Source of the DNA: Tetranychus cinnabarinus
Taxonomy: Eukaryota; Arthropoda; Arachnida; Trombidiformes; Tetranychidae
Direction of reading: 5' to 3'
Length of the DNA: 64,000 nt
Assembly (NCBI GenBank): GCA_022266195.1
Contig: WHVY01000002.1
Span: 3,673,001-3,737,000, forward strand
Position numbers and translations under genes: made by a program. A model generated the notes under the pieces. The model ran no database searches. It saw only the letters and a program-made list of their open reading frames with translations, and was not told the origin of the DNA. This document shows positions 37,601 through 50,842 of the stretch, in pieces. Each line of letters starts with the position of its first letter. The first letter of the stretch is position 1.

Positions 37601-40138
37601 AAACGTGAAACTCACAAATATAGTCGACACTTGAATAGCTGTTGAGTTAAAAATTGAACGCGAGTGCGACACACAAAAGTGAAGTTACAATTTGAACAAA
37701 TTAATAGCAGTGATTAGACTTTTTCAGTTTGTCTGATTGTTGTTACATTGTCAAGGGAACTGAAATGAAAAGTGATAGCTTTAAGCAAAAGCAATGATAA
37801 TGGCAATAATAATAGTAATAATTGATATTAACTTTCTCTTTATCATATAATACATAATGATTTTTAATGAAAGGTTTACAGAAAAAAATTGAATGGAAAT
37901 GACCACGCAGTCAGGGATTGGCTTTGATTGTTTGTGACCTTTAACAAGTGAATCAGTTTGCAGTTAATCTTGTATCAATCAACATCTAATAGCAAAGCAA
38001 ACGGTGCAATTGAAAAATTGTATTACATTATTAGGTAGAAGAAGAAAATTGCGTGCTTTTTAAACCTTTTTTGCAAACCTGATCACCTTTAACGATAATC
38101 AATGATTGTTTTGACCAAATTTTTGTGGTCAATTGAGTTTAATTGGGGAAAAACAGACAAAAGCGCCAAATGCAAAGTTAAGACAATATCAGTGATTCAA
38201 TGAAAATCAATGGAAAAGTCAATCTTCCTTTTAGTAGAGAAACAAAAAAATGATCGGAATTTTCACATGACCTTGCAATTAGCTGGTTATTTAATGCGTT
38301 GGTGACCTTTTCTTGTCCCTTTCTCAGGCACACCTTCACCTGTGTCTTTACCAGTTTACATTTTATCGTGGGATTTCATCCTCTTAGTGCTTCCTAAATC
38401 ACCTTTACCAGAAATATTTCAATAAATCTACAGAATCTGTAACCGTTTCATTTTTTTATACTTTACTTTCTTCTTTTACCAATCGATTCCCTTTTGCTAA
38501 TTAAATAATGTCAACTTTAATCAATCAAAGATCGCATCTTCTCTCATTTCCATCACCATTAGATTTACAGATAATTTGATTTGGGATTTGGATAACAATC
38601 GATTATTAAAAGTCCAACATTCAATATCAATGGTTTCTTCACTGGTTTAACCTTTTGTTACCCATTTAGATCAGTGAAAACACTTTGCTTTTTGCCTTCA
38701 AATAGATTGATCAAGTTCAATTAATCAAAACCAATGAATACTGAATGACAAATTGAATGTAAAACTGTTTTCGGGTAACATTAATTGTGATGGAAAATTG
38801 TTTCCCTAATAAGTTGTTTTGTTTGTTTCCAATGCAAAAGCACTGGCAAAGCAGCATAAAAATGGCATTTTAATCGCAAATCATCAGCTTGATTGATAAT
38901 CACTCTTAACTGATTATTTTGTGTGAGTGTAACTCGTATAAATAATAATAATGAACGAAATAATAAAAGATATAATAATATATCATTGAATGAGTGGGAT
39001 TCTGGGATTCATCTTTATTTCACCATTAAACGATTATCTTGTCTCAATAATCAGTATACTGGTGATGATAACACCCACATATTACCTGAGGCTTGGGTCG
39101 CATCATGATACAAGAGCAACGGTTTCATGTCAACATGAACAGTGAAAAGTGCGTTTCAGTGAGAAGAAAGAATAAACAATTCTGATGTTGATCTGCAATT
39201 TGATTTGATGGTTAATTATAATTAGCTCAATTGGTACGACATTTTATTAATGTAAACAGTCTAATCAAAGTATCAGCTTCAATGGCAACAATAAAATGCT
39301 TCAAACTGTTCATCCTACACAGTAATTTTCATCCCTTTTCTTGCTCTCTTTATCATTCAGGTGAAGAAGCAATCAGTTGAACTCTGTAATCAAAATTTCT
39401 AATTAAATATTCACATCTTAACCTGCCATTAAGTTTTTTTACTTTAAATCAATCAGGTTTTTTCTTGTTTCCCTTTTAATAATGAAAGTTGATTCATCAT
39501 CAGATGGTCAATGTGTGTATGATGGAGCAATTTTGGCTGATTGTTCAACTTTAATTGTTGAGTTTGTATCATGTCAAGGTAAACACTTTTACTTTTCACG
39601 GTTACCATCATTGGCTTATCATCACGATTGATCGTAACAATCAATGGTAATCTTTTTGTTTAGAAACAAAGTTGATAATCAAGTGTCGCGTGTTACGTGT
39701 TTATTTGCGTTTTTACAAACTACTGGCCAGGTTGACCACAGAAGAGTAAATGATGATTATCAAAGTGACCTTGTCTAACTTCATTAAACAACAGCTAATT
39801 AAGGTTTATGAATATGTTTCGTGTAACAAGATTGCTACCATTTGCTGGTTTATTATTCAAAGTGCTTGCTCAAGTCACTTGTTAATGCTAATTGTAACTA
39901 TTTAATTTTGTCATTGTCCAAATTGAATGGTTGAATGTGTCACTTACTGAAAAGTGAAAAAAGCTTCTTTTCCTCATTATTATTCAAAAAGATTTTCTAT
40001 TTTATGGTCAATCTGGTTCTTTACATTTATGCCATTTGGTCAACCCATTTTTATATTTGTCAAGCAACTTTCCTCAAGTAATTTGTCGCATTGTTAGAAG
40101 GATCATTTCAATGAACAAAAAGTTGAGCTCAATACAAG

Positions 40139-40356
40139 TGTGGAGATAAAGTAGTGGCCAGAGTTAAGTTAACTTCTAGCTCATGAGGACCTGTCAGCCG
40201 ACAACTTTTAAGGTGACGTCTAACCCTTGTTACCTAGCCATAGCAATAGGCTTTATCCAGTGCAGCTGGGATGAATGAATGAAACAATAAGATCGAAATT
40301 TATTTCGTTCAATTTCTATTGTTTATTGTCTCTACAAACTAAATATACCAGAGATG
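40139..40356 (+). mobile_element. Possible solo LTR or other transposon relic
   Basis: Word use changes abruptly over about 220-250 bp, with GACCTGTCAGCCGACAAC, GGTGACGTC, TTACCTAGCCATAGC and GTGCAGCTGGGATG, inside DNA otherwise dominated by AT words. The segment can be read as TGTGGAG...GGCAACA, that is 5'-TG...CA-3' ends as in LTRs, with an A-rich polyadenylation-like part before the right end. I see no target-site duplication and no coding remains, so class and borders are uncertain. Confidence 0.3.
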
Positions 40357-41543
40357 GCAACACCTAATAACTTGAATCTGGCCCTTTTTTAACTTTACCC
40401 TGACCACTTCTGTAGTAATGAAATGATGCATGATAAGAGTTCAGAAAAATGATCATTGATCCAACTATTTGTTGATTTTGAATTAAAACATTAATTCCCT
40501 AAATCATGTAAAGTTTCACACAAAATAAATTGTATTTTTGCTGTTATTAATAGTAAATTATTTTTGTAACAAATGTGTAGAATCCAAAGTTTAATAAGAA
40601 TCTCAGTGAACATTGGATTCTATTTGAACAATGCTAATGCAATGTTTGGGTGTTCACAAAAAGCATGGAAATACATGTATGATTGATTCTATTTTTAGCC
40701 AAAAATTTGAAAAAATTTCTTTCTGATTGAGGAATGGTGAACTTTTGTTAAAATGTGACCGAATCAACCAACATGGTTAAGCTGTTTAGTGCCTAACTTG
40801 TAATAAATCATGATAAAGCAGCAATTGTTATGGCAATCAATTTGGTCAGCAAATGAATACATATTTTGATATTTGTCTGACTAAAGTTTTCCCATCTCAG
40901 AATATTAATGTCACATTATTGATGAAAATACTTGAAAAGCGGAATACGATGATTGATACGAGTCTTGACAGGTTCATTGGAAATATCATCAAGTTGAATT
41001 GATTGGCCAAATTATCGTGAAATCACTTGAAAATTTGCAAATCTTAACAAACACAACAAAACAACTGAATAGAAATGCGATGCAACTTGAAATGTTCAAA
41101 TAATCATTAGAATCTCTTCTTTTGTTGATCAACTTTTCCTGTAAATCTTTGGTAACTGAGAAACTGACATTGAAATGTAATTAATTGTTTAAATTGCGAT
41201 CTGAAAAGAAAATTGAAAGCAAATGATTAAACTTGTAAAGTGAAAGTGAAAAAAGTTGTCCTCAACAAATCGATTGAAATTTAAAACAAAACCTTTTCTT
41301 GTTTAGTTTCAATGTTGGAACCATTTTCAGTAAAACTCATCCTGATCATGACATTCAATTAGAAACGCTCCTTCAATAGTGAATAATTGGCAAAACTGAA
41401 ACTGATTAAAGTTAAATTTGTTTTCAAATTGATTCCAAATTCGATAGAGAAATTCATTTGTCTTTCTCGTTCAATGCAATTTGTTAACTCTGAAGGCGTT
41501 GGTCAAGAAAATTGCTCATTTTATCAAACAAAATTCATGGTTG

Positions 41544-41563
41544 TCCTGTAATCTTTTACAGGA
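41544..41563. repeat. Perfect 8-bp hairpin
   Basis: TCCTGTAA and TTACAGGA pair exactly around a 4-base loop TCTT in non-coding DNA. Short stems of this kind can occur by chance; it is recorded as visible structure only. Confidence 0.5.
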
Positions 41564-44500
41564 ATTAATTAGCGATAACAGATTTATCTGTGAAATAAGG
41601 AACTATTCATTAGATAAGTTGCTAAGGTTCCTTAAAGGTTAGATTATTTATAAGATTATCTCAACTTTTTTGCACCAACTCATGGGAATTATCAATAATT
41701 TTCATCACCAAAAATCAGGGGAAAGATAATGTTTACTCTGTTGAAGCTAATTTGGTTGCAAGAAAAGTTCACCAAAAAAAGGTTGGAATCAATTTCAATT
41801 GATGAAAATTGTGAGCAATAATTTGTGGTAATCAAAATAATCAAAAATTTTCATCATTTGGCTCCTTTCATCATTATCCAAAGATTATGGATATTATTTA
41901 TTCAGATTAATCAGCAAATTTTATGGTTTCAATAAGACTGAATAGTAAAATTGATTACATAAAATATTAATTTCAATTTACTTTGAAAAGGCTTCTTCTT
42001 GTTGAATCAATTTATGTTTACCAAATTGCTTCTTCAAATGATGATCATGATGATATTGAAAGGGTGAACGATGAAAATGAGATGAAGATGAAGAGTCTGA
42101 AGCAGCCTTTTCAAGTAGTTTTCATGTTAATCATTTCAATTAATGGAGTTAACTTTCTTCTGGTAAATGATTGACTTGAATGGACTTGATCTGGTAATAA
42201 CTGAATATTATTGTTGGTAAGAAAAAGTGATTTCAATTAATTGTTCATCTTTGAACATCGTGATTATAAACCATGAATTAGCTTTGTTAATGGTTCAATA
42301 TATTGAACTAATCGGTTGATTATTCAATTGAATCGCCTTCATTTTTATGATTCAATGTTAACATCGTTTCTGTCCTTCATTGATATTGATTGTAAACAGT
42401 GATTCTGATAACTGGTAAATGGCTTAAAGAAACACGAAAATCAATTGTATTGAAATTTAACTGATTAACGGTTTTTCAAGACAATGATAATTCAGTAAAT
42501 TATGCGATTCTAATCACGTTCAAGATCAGTGTTTCTCAGCTCATTTCAAATTTGATTACAAAATGTTTTTTTAATTTAATTTCTTCATTAGTGTCATCAG
42601 AATCTTGTTTATCACAACTTTTTGCTGGTTTTCAAGGAACACAGTTTTGTCAATTTAGTAATTACACTTTCAATGTTGATTGCCAGGTAAAATCTAGTTT
42701 GAACCAAACTGCTTTTGCCATTTACTTTTACATTCGTGATTCACTTTTAATCAGAAGCAGCTTTAATTGTTTGATGATTTACTTGTTGTTTATCATCATC
42801 ATCAGTATGAGTGATTAAACTGCAAGTTAAATGGGGTTAATAAATGGTAAAATTGAAATGACGGTTAACAATTAAACACCAATCTTTCTGGCTTTACCTT
42901 ACTATCAAGTTGAATTAACCACTTTTGCTTTCCTCAAATTCAATTCGTGAATTGATTATAAAACTTGTGGATTACGTGACATGATTAACCATTATTTATC
43001 TTAATCATTTAGATAATCATACCTCCATGATTCTAATGAATACTAATGATTAATTGATATACTAGAAGTAAATGAGTCAACTCTAAATAATATACATTTT
43101 AACAAATAATTGAACCATTTTTTTGCTCTTGTCTCGATCAACATCACAAAATTAAACATTGTCCAAAGTCAGGGTGTATTGTAATTGTTATCCTTGCCAT
43201 TGATCCAAAATACTCTAATTGTCATTGTCAACCTAAATAACTAGTAATAAAGAAAACAAAGTTAACTAATTATAAGGTTAAATTGGAATTGAGATGTTAA
43301 TTTTCAAGCTCAACTTGACAATTCTCAGATGACTGACAATTTAAATGAGCGTATATGGCGAGAAGCATATTAAATGACAAAGATGTTCATGGATAGTAAT
43401 GATGATAAGAAATGAAGATCATGTTAATGATGATTAGGTAGAGAAGAAAAGATTGAAATAAAAGGCCATTAATTGAAAACATGAAGCTTTCTCTTTCTCT
43501 TCAGACTTTAGAGTTAGACCCATCATAAGAACCTGGTTTTGACCATTAAACCCAAAAACACAATTAAGAGCAGTGGACCAGTGATCACCTGATTGTAACC
43601 ATTATTGTCAAATGGTCAATTCAAATGAATCTAAATTAGTGAAACAATAGAAACAACATTATTTAGCAGCATTTAACCATTAGTTTTCCAGAAGCTTCAA
43701 GTAATCACCACAAAAATGTCTTTTGTTGACGAGATCAGGTCCATGGGTGAAACTAAACCAGTAATCCCTTTCAACATGGGTCTAATCAAAAGTGGCTTTA
43801 TAGTCGATTAATGGTTGTCACAAAAATAAGATAATTAAATAGTGAAGATATAAAATCAAATTAAACAATGAAATTTCAAAGACACATTGACTTGCACTTG
43901 TAAAGTCCAGCCAAAGAGAGTTACATTTTTCATCTCTATGGCAATGTAAAAAGAGTGGCAAATTTAAAATAATAATTAGTTGAAAGTGAAAGTTGAACCA
44001 TTAAACTGAACACAACTGCATTTACGTCTTTTGTCAAACAATTAGTTTAACCAAATGGAAGTGACTAACTATAATTTGAACTAAAAGTGAATGTAAATTA
44101 ATAACTAAGTATAAAACTAAGTCAACGGGATGTCAGTTGATTAATTGTCCTTAAAGTAAAGTTAATAAAAGAATAGCTGTCAAAAGAGTTTAATAAATTT
44201 CAATCCTTGCAACAATCAAACAGATAAACACATTAAATTGATGTACCAATAATCAGGTCCATGATCTAGCGACTTGAAGACACAAACAGATTAAAAAATG
44301 AGCACAAAAACTGTCAAAATGAACAAATAGACAAGTCAACAAGTATTAATAGCAATCATTTTGATTAATCTTGAAAAATTGCAAGTTTAATTAAAAAATG
44401 AAATTGAAAAATCAGATAAATAAAATGGTTCCGACATAAGTCTAATAATATTTTCATCACTTGAAATACATTTTTTCGTTCAATAATACAATAAAAATGG

Positions 44501-44763
44501 ATTTCATTTTTTTCTTCATTCCTTCTTCAATTTAATGATTGCCAGTTTGCTCCTCAATTTTCAAGTTGCATCTTATATCTTCATCATCTTCATCATTTTT
44601 CCTTCACCCATTTTGTATCTTAAAGCATAGTCAGTCTTTTTAACCATTAAACGTACAAAGTTCAACCTAGAAGAGTGACTCTGCTCCCATCAAAAGATGT
44701 CTTTCACCAGAGTCTTTACGAGTCAAATTCATTATCGATTATGCTAAGCCGATGGTAAGCATA

Positions 44764-44791
44764 CAGGGTCTTAGGGATGTTTTTAAACAAA
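44764..44791 (+). repeat. Left terminal inverted repeat of the DD41D mariner
   Basis: It is identical over 28 bases to the reverse complement of 46040-46067. It is flanked on the left by TA. The sequence begins CAGGGTCTTAGGGATG. Confidence 0.93.
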
Positions 44792-44797
44792 AAACTA

Positions 44798-45916
44798 TCA
44801 ATTTATTTCACTTAATTTCTTTCGATGTATTCTTTTTGTGTGTTCAATATGATTGCCTTGCTTGTACTCAATCATTAGAAGTCTTTTATGCCAAGATGCA
44901 AAGCATCTCAAGACCATTTCTCGGTCAATTTGCAGCCAAACATCGCTTGCTGCTTTGCGTAAGCCAGATAAGGTTTTGACTCTCCGCTGTTTGAGCTTCT
45001 GCTTTAAGTATCCAAACCCAAAAAAGTCGAGTGGACTAGCATCAGGTGACTTGACTGGAATGTCCTCTTTGCGAATAAAAGTTATTCCATACTGTTTGGT
45101 CAGTTCAGTCATGAATTCGAGGGTCAAATGTGAAGTGTGAGAGGGGGCGGCATCATGATGCACAAAGACTTTTTGTAACCCTTCAGGATACAAAGTAGGT
45201 AACCATTTTTTTACCAATGGGCCTAAAACTTGTTCACAATAGTACGAGCTATTGATTTTTACATTTTGTTTCACAAATTGTAACGGAATTGGCCCTCTAC
45301 CGGTCAAAATTCCGATGCACATAATTTTCTTCCCGCCAAGTTCATGTGTCATTATGATGTCCTGGTTATCGATGTTTTCTTGGTTTTTGACGTAACAAAT
45401 TGCATTTGTTTTGTTACAATCATCAAGATACAACCAAGATTCATCAATTGTAACCAAAAATTCATAGTTTTTTGCGTTCACATAGCTTCTATTTAGCTTA
45501 CGGGCATTGGTCTTCCGATTTGCAATCTGTTTCTCATTAAGTCGATGTCCCTTTGCTTTTTTCCTTGTTTTGCGATCCAAATCTTCATGAATCACTTGAT
45601 TAACAGTTGCTATTGAGCATCCAAGCTTTTTGGCCATAGATTCTTGAGTTGGAACTGATTTCCGTTGGCACATTTTCTCGATTGTCGAAACCAGCTTTGG
45701 AGTACGTTTCACACGCACTCGGTTCACTTTGAATTTTTCACCAATATCATTAGCAAATCTTTTTTTGCCTTTTCTATTGATGACATTTGATATTGTTCCA
45801 ACTGTTAGATCAATATTTTCGGCCTTGAGTCGTTTTAATATCGCTCTGTAAGCGATTCCTTCAGCCGCAAGAGCTAAAATTTTACCCTCAACTAATTCAC
45901 TAATTAATTTTGGCAT
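44798..45916 (-). CDS. DD41D mariner transposase
   Basis: This 372-residue transposase catalyses cut-and-paste movement of the surrounding element. An N-terminal paired-type DNA-binding region has two helix-turn-helix units (about 1-50 and 70-110). The RNase-H-like core holds D158 in VTIDESW, D255 in VHHDAAPSH and D297 in SPDASPLDFF. D255 and D297 are separated by 41 residues, the DD41D signature, rather than 34 as in classical mariner or Tc1. The frame has no stops or shifts, length is normal for the superfamily, and all three catalytic residues are present, so the protein could be active. The ATG is the first in frame inside the right inverted repeat. The stop lies only 7 bp from the left inverted repeat. 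Confidence 0.95.
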   Translation of the reverse strand: MPKLISELVEGKILALAAEGIAYRAILKRLKAENIDLTVGTISNVINRKGKKRFANDIGEKFKVNRVRVKRTPKLVSTIEKMCQRKSVPTQESMAKKLGCSIATVNQVIHEDLDRKTRKKAKGHRLNEKQIANRKTNARKLNRSYVNAKNYEFLVTIDESWLYLDDCNKTNAICYVKNQENIDNQDIIMTHELGGKKIMCIGILTGRGPIPLQFVKQNVKINSSYYCEQVLGPLVKKWLPTLYPEGLQKVFVHHDAAPSHTSHLTLEFMTELTKQYGITFIRKEDIPVKSPDASPLDFFGFGYLKQKLKQRRVKTLSGLRKAASDVWLQIDREMVLRCFASWHKRLLMIEYKQGNHIEHTKRIHRKKLSEIN

Positions 45917-46039
45917 ATTTAATTAAGGCACTTTTTAACACTTTTAATTACACACATTAATAGACTAGTATGTAAACAATAGATATTAACACCCTCTTTT
46001 ATCTAGTTCATCAACCCTTTGATAGCCCGCTCGATTAAA

Positions 46040-46067
46040 TTTGTTTAAAAACATCCCTAAGACCCTG
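46040..46067 (-). repeat. Right terminal inverted repeat of the DD41D mariner
   Basis: It is the perfect 28-base partner of the left repeat and is followed on the right by the TA duplication at 46068-46069. Confidence 0.93.
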
Positions 46068-49000
46068 TATTTCAACCTAACAAAGTCAATCTCTTTGCAT
46101 GAAATTTACCATCCATTTGAGGCAATTTACCATGAGTCACTTAATAATCATCATCATTATCCTTCCCTGTTAGGACCATTTATTTGATAAAAAATATTTT
46201 CCCATTTCTTTTGTTATATGATGAATATAAAAATGAATTTAAAAGAAACAAAATGAACCTAAAATAGCTTTCAATATCATCGCATTATCTTAGATATTTA
46301 ATTAAATCTAAGGAAATCGGATTAAATTTTCCGGATAAATGTTACTAAATCATTTCAGATTAAAGCCTAATATGATTAACCAAGACATTTATTCAAATGT
46401 TTCAAGGTAACCTTTTTTAATAACGGTAAATGAATTTGCATAAAGCAAACCAATTTAAACCAGTTGTTCAGTTGAATCTGTAAAATTTGAATCTCTTTCC
46501 CTGTGAACCAAAAAATAATGTTTCCATTATTTTTGGCTGAAAAAAGGAGTATAACAAGTGAAAGTAGAAAAAATTGAAATAATTTTGATTAAAAACTTGA
46601 AAAATATTGAAGCTCAAAAAAAAGAAACGTAAAGTTGAAGAAAAAAAACATTGTTCAATTGTTTAATATGCTTTTGCCTTCCATGTTACCATGAAAATAA
46701 TGCTGAATAATATTAATAATAAATCTTTGCTTCTCTGGACTTGCAAGTAAAATGAAATACAAAATTAATGTAAACTTGAGTGAATCAAAATTAATGGTTA
46801 AATTGTGTAAATTAAGTTTCACTGTTTCCCGTGTTTCCTGAAGATGTTAAAGGTTGAGGTGAACATTGAATTGTCTCTACAAATGATTAAACTTTCAGGT
46901 GATTTAAAAATTCATTTCAAATCATTGAGATCAACTTATTCACAATAAATGATCAGTTATTTAACAGTTGCCTGAAATTCCCAGTAACCACAGCATTAGG
47001 GGACAACAATGTCATCATCATGATTCATCATCATTCAACATCATATATCATGATTACATTTGAAATTGTTGTCCCTGTAAACAAGAAAATGATATAAATT
47101 GTTAACAATCTAAACTCTGGAAAAATTTCATGTTGGTTAACATTTTCTTTTCCAACATTTGATATTCAGATGTGAAAACTTCTAATTCCCTGTGAAGCTG
47201 AATCGGTTATTATGTTGGTGAAACATCCTGGAAAGATTATCATTGGAATAACTTCTTGAGAAAAGTTGAAACGTGTCAGAAATGAATAAAATCAAATTAC
47301 GCCTCAACAACGAATCTCACAATTTATCATTGAATTTGTTCATTTCATGGAATATTTAAGGAAGGAACAAAAAATGTGAATGATTCTCAAGTTTAATGAA
47401 TAGTAAATGATTGAGAATCAATTAGCAGTATAAATCCGGATGAACATGGGTAAACATTTGAACAGCTCATGCTGAGCAAATGAACATTTGCTGGTTTTCA
47501 TGTGAATTGGGTTTAAGTTGAACTAAATTATTAATAACGTTGGAAACTCTTCTGATGATTCAGTTGTTATTCATGATAACGGTGATTATTTGCAGGGAAT
47601 GTTTCTCATGATTATTATGTTTGCCATTGTGATTCCAGGTAATTTAAGGTAATAAAGAATGTGAAATGACGAGTTTGTAAAGTCAATGATTTTGATTATC
47701 ATGATCATGCTTTAATATCAATTGAAATGATTCAATTCCCTGCAGGGAGTTGAGTTATAGTTGAAGATAATGAATGAGCATCTTGTTGGGAGAAGTGAAT
47801 GTTTCTTACCTTCAATTGTTGATGGAAAGTTGAATCCAAGGAAAATGAATTTTCTCCTCTTTTTTATTGATTAATTTTTCTTGCAAAATGATGATGTTAT
47901 TGATAACAATAAAGATGTAAATAATAATGTTGACAGTTGATAACTGAGCAAGTGTTGAGACTTGAAGGGATGAAGATAATGTCAAAACACCGGGAATGAT
48001 GATTTGTTGATCCGCCAATGATTCAAGTAGTTGATCAAAATTGGATTAACGTGAAGAGATGTTGATTAACTTGATTCACTTTTTTTTTTGTCTTTTTTTG
48101 CGTTTCAGTTATTATTATTGTTCCAATGGATAATGCTGATATATGATGAACACCATGTTGTATGAACTTGGAATGAAGACTGAACCAGAACTGAAAGACA
48201 GAGTTGGAAGAAAGAGTAACTTTGAATAAGTGAGTTTACGCATTGAATGCACATCCTCATCCCAAGTCCCAGTTTCCTTGGAAACAAACTCCCCAATAAG
48301 TTGATCATCTTTTTCTTGCTTCTTTTTCTCTTTCGCCACTTCTAAAGACAAAAATAATAATCATCTTCAAACTCACCATCGTCCTCATCATTATCAGCTT
48401 CATCTTCAGCCAGTTGTTTACATCAACTTGAAACACTAATTATTCAGTCTCTGGTTAGCATCAGCCAGTCAAATTATAACATCAAAATAAAGTAAACTCA
48501 GAAATTCACAGATTCCCTGACAATCGCAGGTATTTTCAGGGTTATTGTTGTAATCTTGGAAAGTGAAAGAGTGTTAATACGCTACTTGATATTCATGAAA
48601 CCTCTTTAATCAAGAAATGCAGGAAAAAATTCGAGTTTTGTTTCAGTCTCTGAAGCAACAAATAAACCATTACAGATTATCGCAAGACTATCGTTAGATT
48701 GTATAAAAAGTGGAAAATTTGCAAAGCTCATTAAAGATAAAGAGTTTAACATGAAACATTGTCTTATTTTAGTTCGAAAATTTAAAGAAACATTAAGTTT
48801 CCATGAAAAAATGACATTTCTAATCCTGAGCAAAAGTAAATTAATCAATTCAAATAGTCTTCAGAACATCAGAGTGATTTTGATAAATGAAGAAAAAATT
48901 TTACGATTTTCTGTTTGATTGAACAAACTGAGTGAAAATTTTGCAATAAATATTCAAATTAATTTCTTCTTACTCTAGCGAAGTAATTCTTCAGAATTCA

Positions 49001-49471
49001 TTCCGTTTAAGATGATTTGCAAAGTGATTACAAATAAATACCTTTTATTCCTACCTTGACAACAAATTCTGGGAATTTACCATCACCACTTTGGTTGCTT
49101 CTGATTAGTAAACATATTCTTGTCAGAAAAGTATAAATACTTCTTAATCTGGAAAATGGAAAAAATGGAGAATCGAATTTTAATCATTTTGATAAATTTC
49201 ATTTCCACCAGAATATAAAATCGATTGAAATACGAGTCTTTGGAGTGAAACAGCAGTGAAATGCAAATCAACAAAAGACTTATTTATCAGAAAATGTTAC
49301 CAAAAAAAGATGCTCAAAACTCCATAAACTTGATGCTAATTTATCGACACTTTTAGGTAAATCTGTTGAAATGCAGTTGAACTTTATCAATCTCAGTTCC
49401 TAGATACAAGTAAATATCAAAAAGATTGACTGACGACAGGTTTTATCCTCTTTAACCATTTTATGCACAAA

Positions 49472-49490
49472 TATCGATAAATTATCGATA
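49472..49490. promoter_or_regulatory. Paired TATCGATA (DRE-like) sites
   Basis: Two exact palindromic octamers TATCGATA (49472-49479 and 49483-49490) start 11 bp apart, close to one helical turn. TATCGATA is the insect DRE motif bound by DREF and is also read by insulator factors in Drosophila. Whether an equivalent factor exists in this organism is unknown, and no core promoter is visible beside the sites. Confidence 0.35.
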
Positions 49491-50842
49491 CTTTAGTCAA
49501 AATGAACAAACCAAAGAATCGAATGGTTCACAGTTTTAAATCTCAGTTTACATGGAACAAAATATTTACATGAATTTGCGAAAAGATGGAAATAATTCGA
49601 GGTAAAATTGATACATTTTACATTGAATTGGCAACAATAAACTGGCAAAAAATATGTTTCTGACATTAGGCGTGTTCCCATGTATTAAGGTTATTAAGGC
49701 TTAACCTTTCGTACTTTTCACTTACTCTTTTCTTGGTCACCATCATCTTCGCCATCTTGTTCATCCTCATCATCATTATCATCATTAGAGTGTATCTTTT
49801 CATTCGTCTAAAGTCATTGTCATCAACATGTCATCATCATCATTTATCAACACTGAAAATGTATTCTTTTTCATTTGGAATCTTCTTCTTCTTCTTCTTC
49901 TTTTTTCTATTACCGTTTGAATAATAAAAATATCATCACCATTTACTGATGTTATCAGTTATTATTTGGCTTTCATTTGATTTCTTGTACAATTAAATGA
50001 TATTTGGACCAAATAATCAAATATAATGGTTAATGGTTTGGCCTTCATCTCAATTCATCCCAATGTCACCTTCAATTTTATTTGTAATAAACAAAGATTA
50101 TCTGTTAATAATATACAGAATCGCAATCAAATTGGACAATCAGTTTCTTTCATTTCCATCTAAACATTCACATAAAAGTAAACATTTAATTGTTTTAAAA
50201 GTCTTTGCCAAAGTTGCCGATCATAAAATGAAGTGCTCTCCAAGTTGAACAAATTGAACAACTGGTTTCATCTGGCGAACTTCACAAGTAAAATCAACAA
50301 TCAATCGACAAAAGAATTGAAATAAACATAAAAATCTGGTTCTCATTGAATCGTCAACAAATCAACTATTAGGGTTCAAATTTAAATTGTTTCTTTGGTC
50401 AAAAATAGCGAGCAATTGATGTTTCCAATGCGCCATTTATAGCAAAGATTTTGTGAAGCTTTCAAGTTGAGAAAATATTGACTGTTATGTTCAGTGAAAT
50501 TTTTCTGAAGCAAATAATCGAAGAGATTGCGATCAGATTTTGAAGCTTTTGCACAGAAATGCAATCTATTCAGCTTATTGAAGCTTTTTGTCTTCAAAAT
50601 CTTTCAAACTTAATATTTTATGGTGAAAAATAGCCAATTTAGTGCCAATTTGTTGATCCAATTTGAGTTAACAAAGGTTCTAACAAGAATTGTTTGAGCT
50701 TTACCTATGAGTCTTAAACTAAATGAGGTTAAAAGTGCTTTTTTACTGCAAAAACATGCATTTGATGAAATGAAAAACTTAATAACAGCTCGAGTTTAAA
50801 ATGGTATGATTCTAGGTCCAGGGTCACCTAGTGTATATTTAG

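Larger units (their letters stand above)
23901..44761. other. Long gene-free stretch upstream of the SHB-like gene
   Basis: About 21 kb contain no exon that I can support on either strand. Open frames here are under 110 codons, low-complexity and lack splice partners; several arise from purine-rich or pyrimidine-rich tracts (25080-25240, 26080-26240, 27640-27760 on the plus strand). Lying between two divergent genes, it probably carries enhancers, leader exons and old repeats. Specific landmarks are listed separately. Confidence 0.5.
44764..46067 (-). mobile_element. Complete Tc1/mariner element, DD41D (rosa-like) group
   Basis: The element is 1,304 bp. Its two ends carry 28-bp perfect terminal inverted repeats (44764-44791 and 46040-46067) beginning CAGGGTCTTAGGGATG. 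Both ends abut TA (44762-44763 and 46068-46069), the expected target duplication. One uninterrupted transposase gene fills the interior on the minus strand. The right end leaves about 150 bp between the inverted repeat and the start codon. Perfect ends, intact TA and an open frame indicate recent insertion. The catalytic spacing assigns it to the DD41D branch; that assignment uses family knowledge. Confidence 0.95.

Noticed and set aside
42552..42818. 88-codon plus-strand frame with several Cys
   Set aside because: No splice partners or homology; hydrophobic AT-rich composition is typical of chance frames here.
44752..45140. Plus-strand frames across the mariner
   Set aside because: They are antisense to the intact transposase.
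48105..48351. Minus-strand frames including a segment GEFVSKETGTWDEDVHSMRK that looks protein-like
   Set aside because: Overlapping frames of similar length compete, no partner exon or family match was found, and composition is explained by a short local shift. It remains a weak exon candidate.
49874..49910. Runs of tct/ttc and similar simple repeats as coding or regulatory elements
   Set aside because: Short simple-sequence tracts are frequent throughout this window and need no special explanation.
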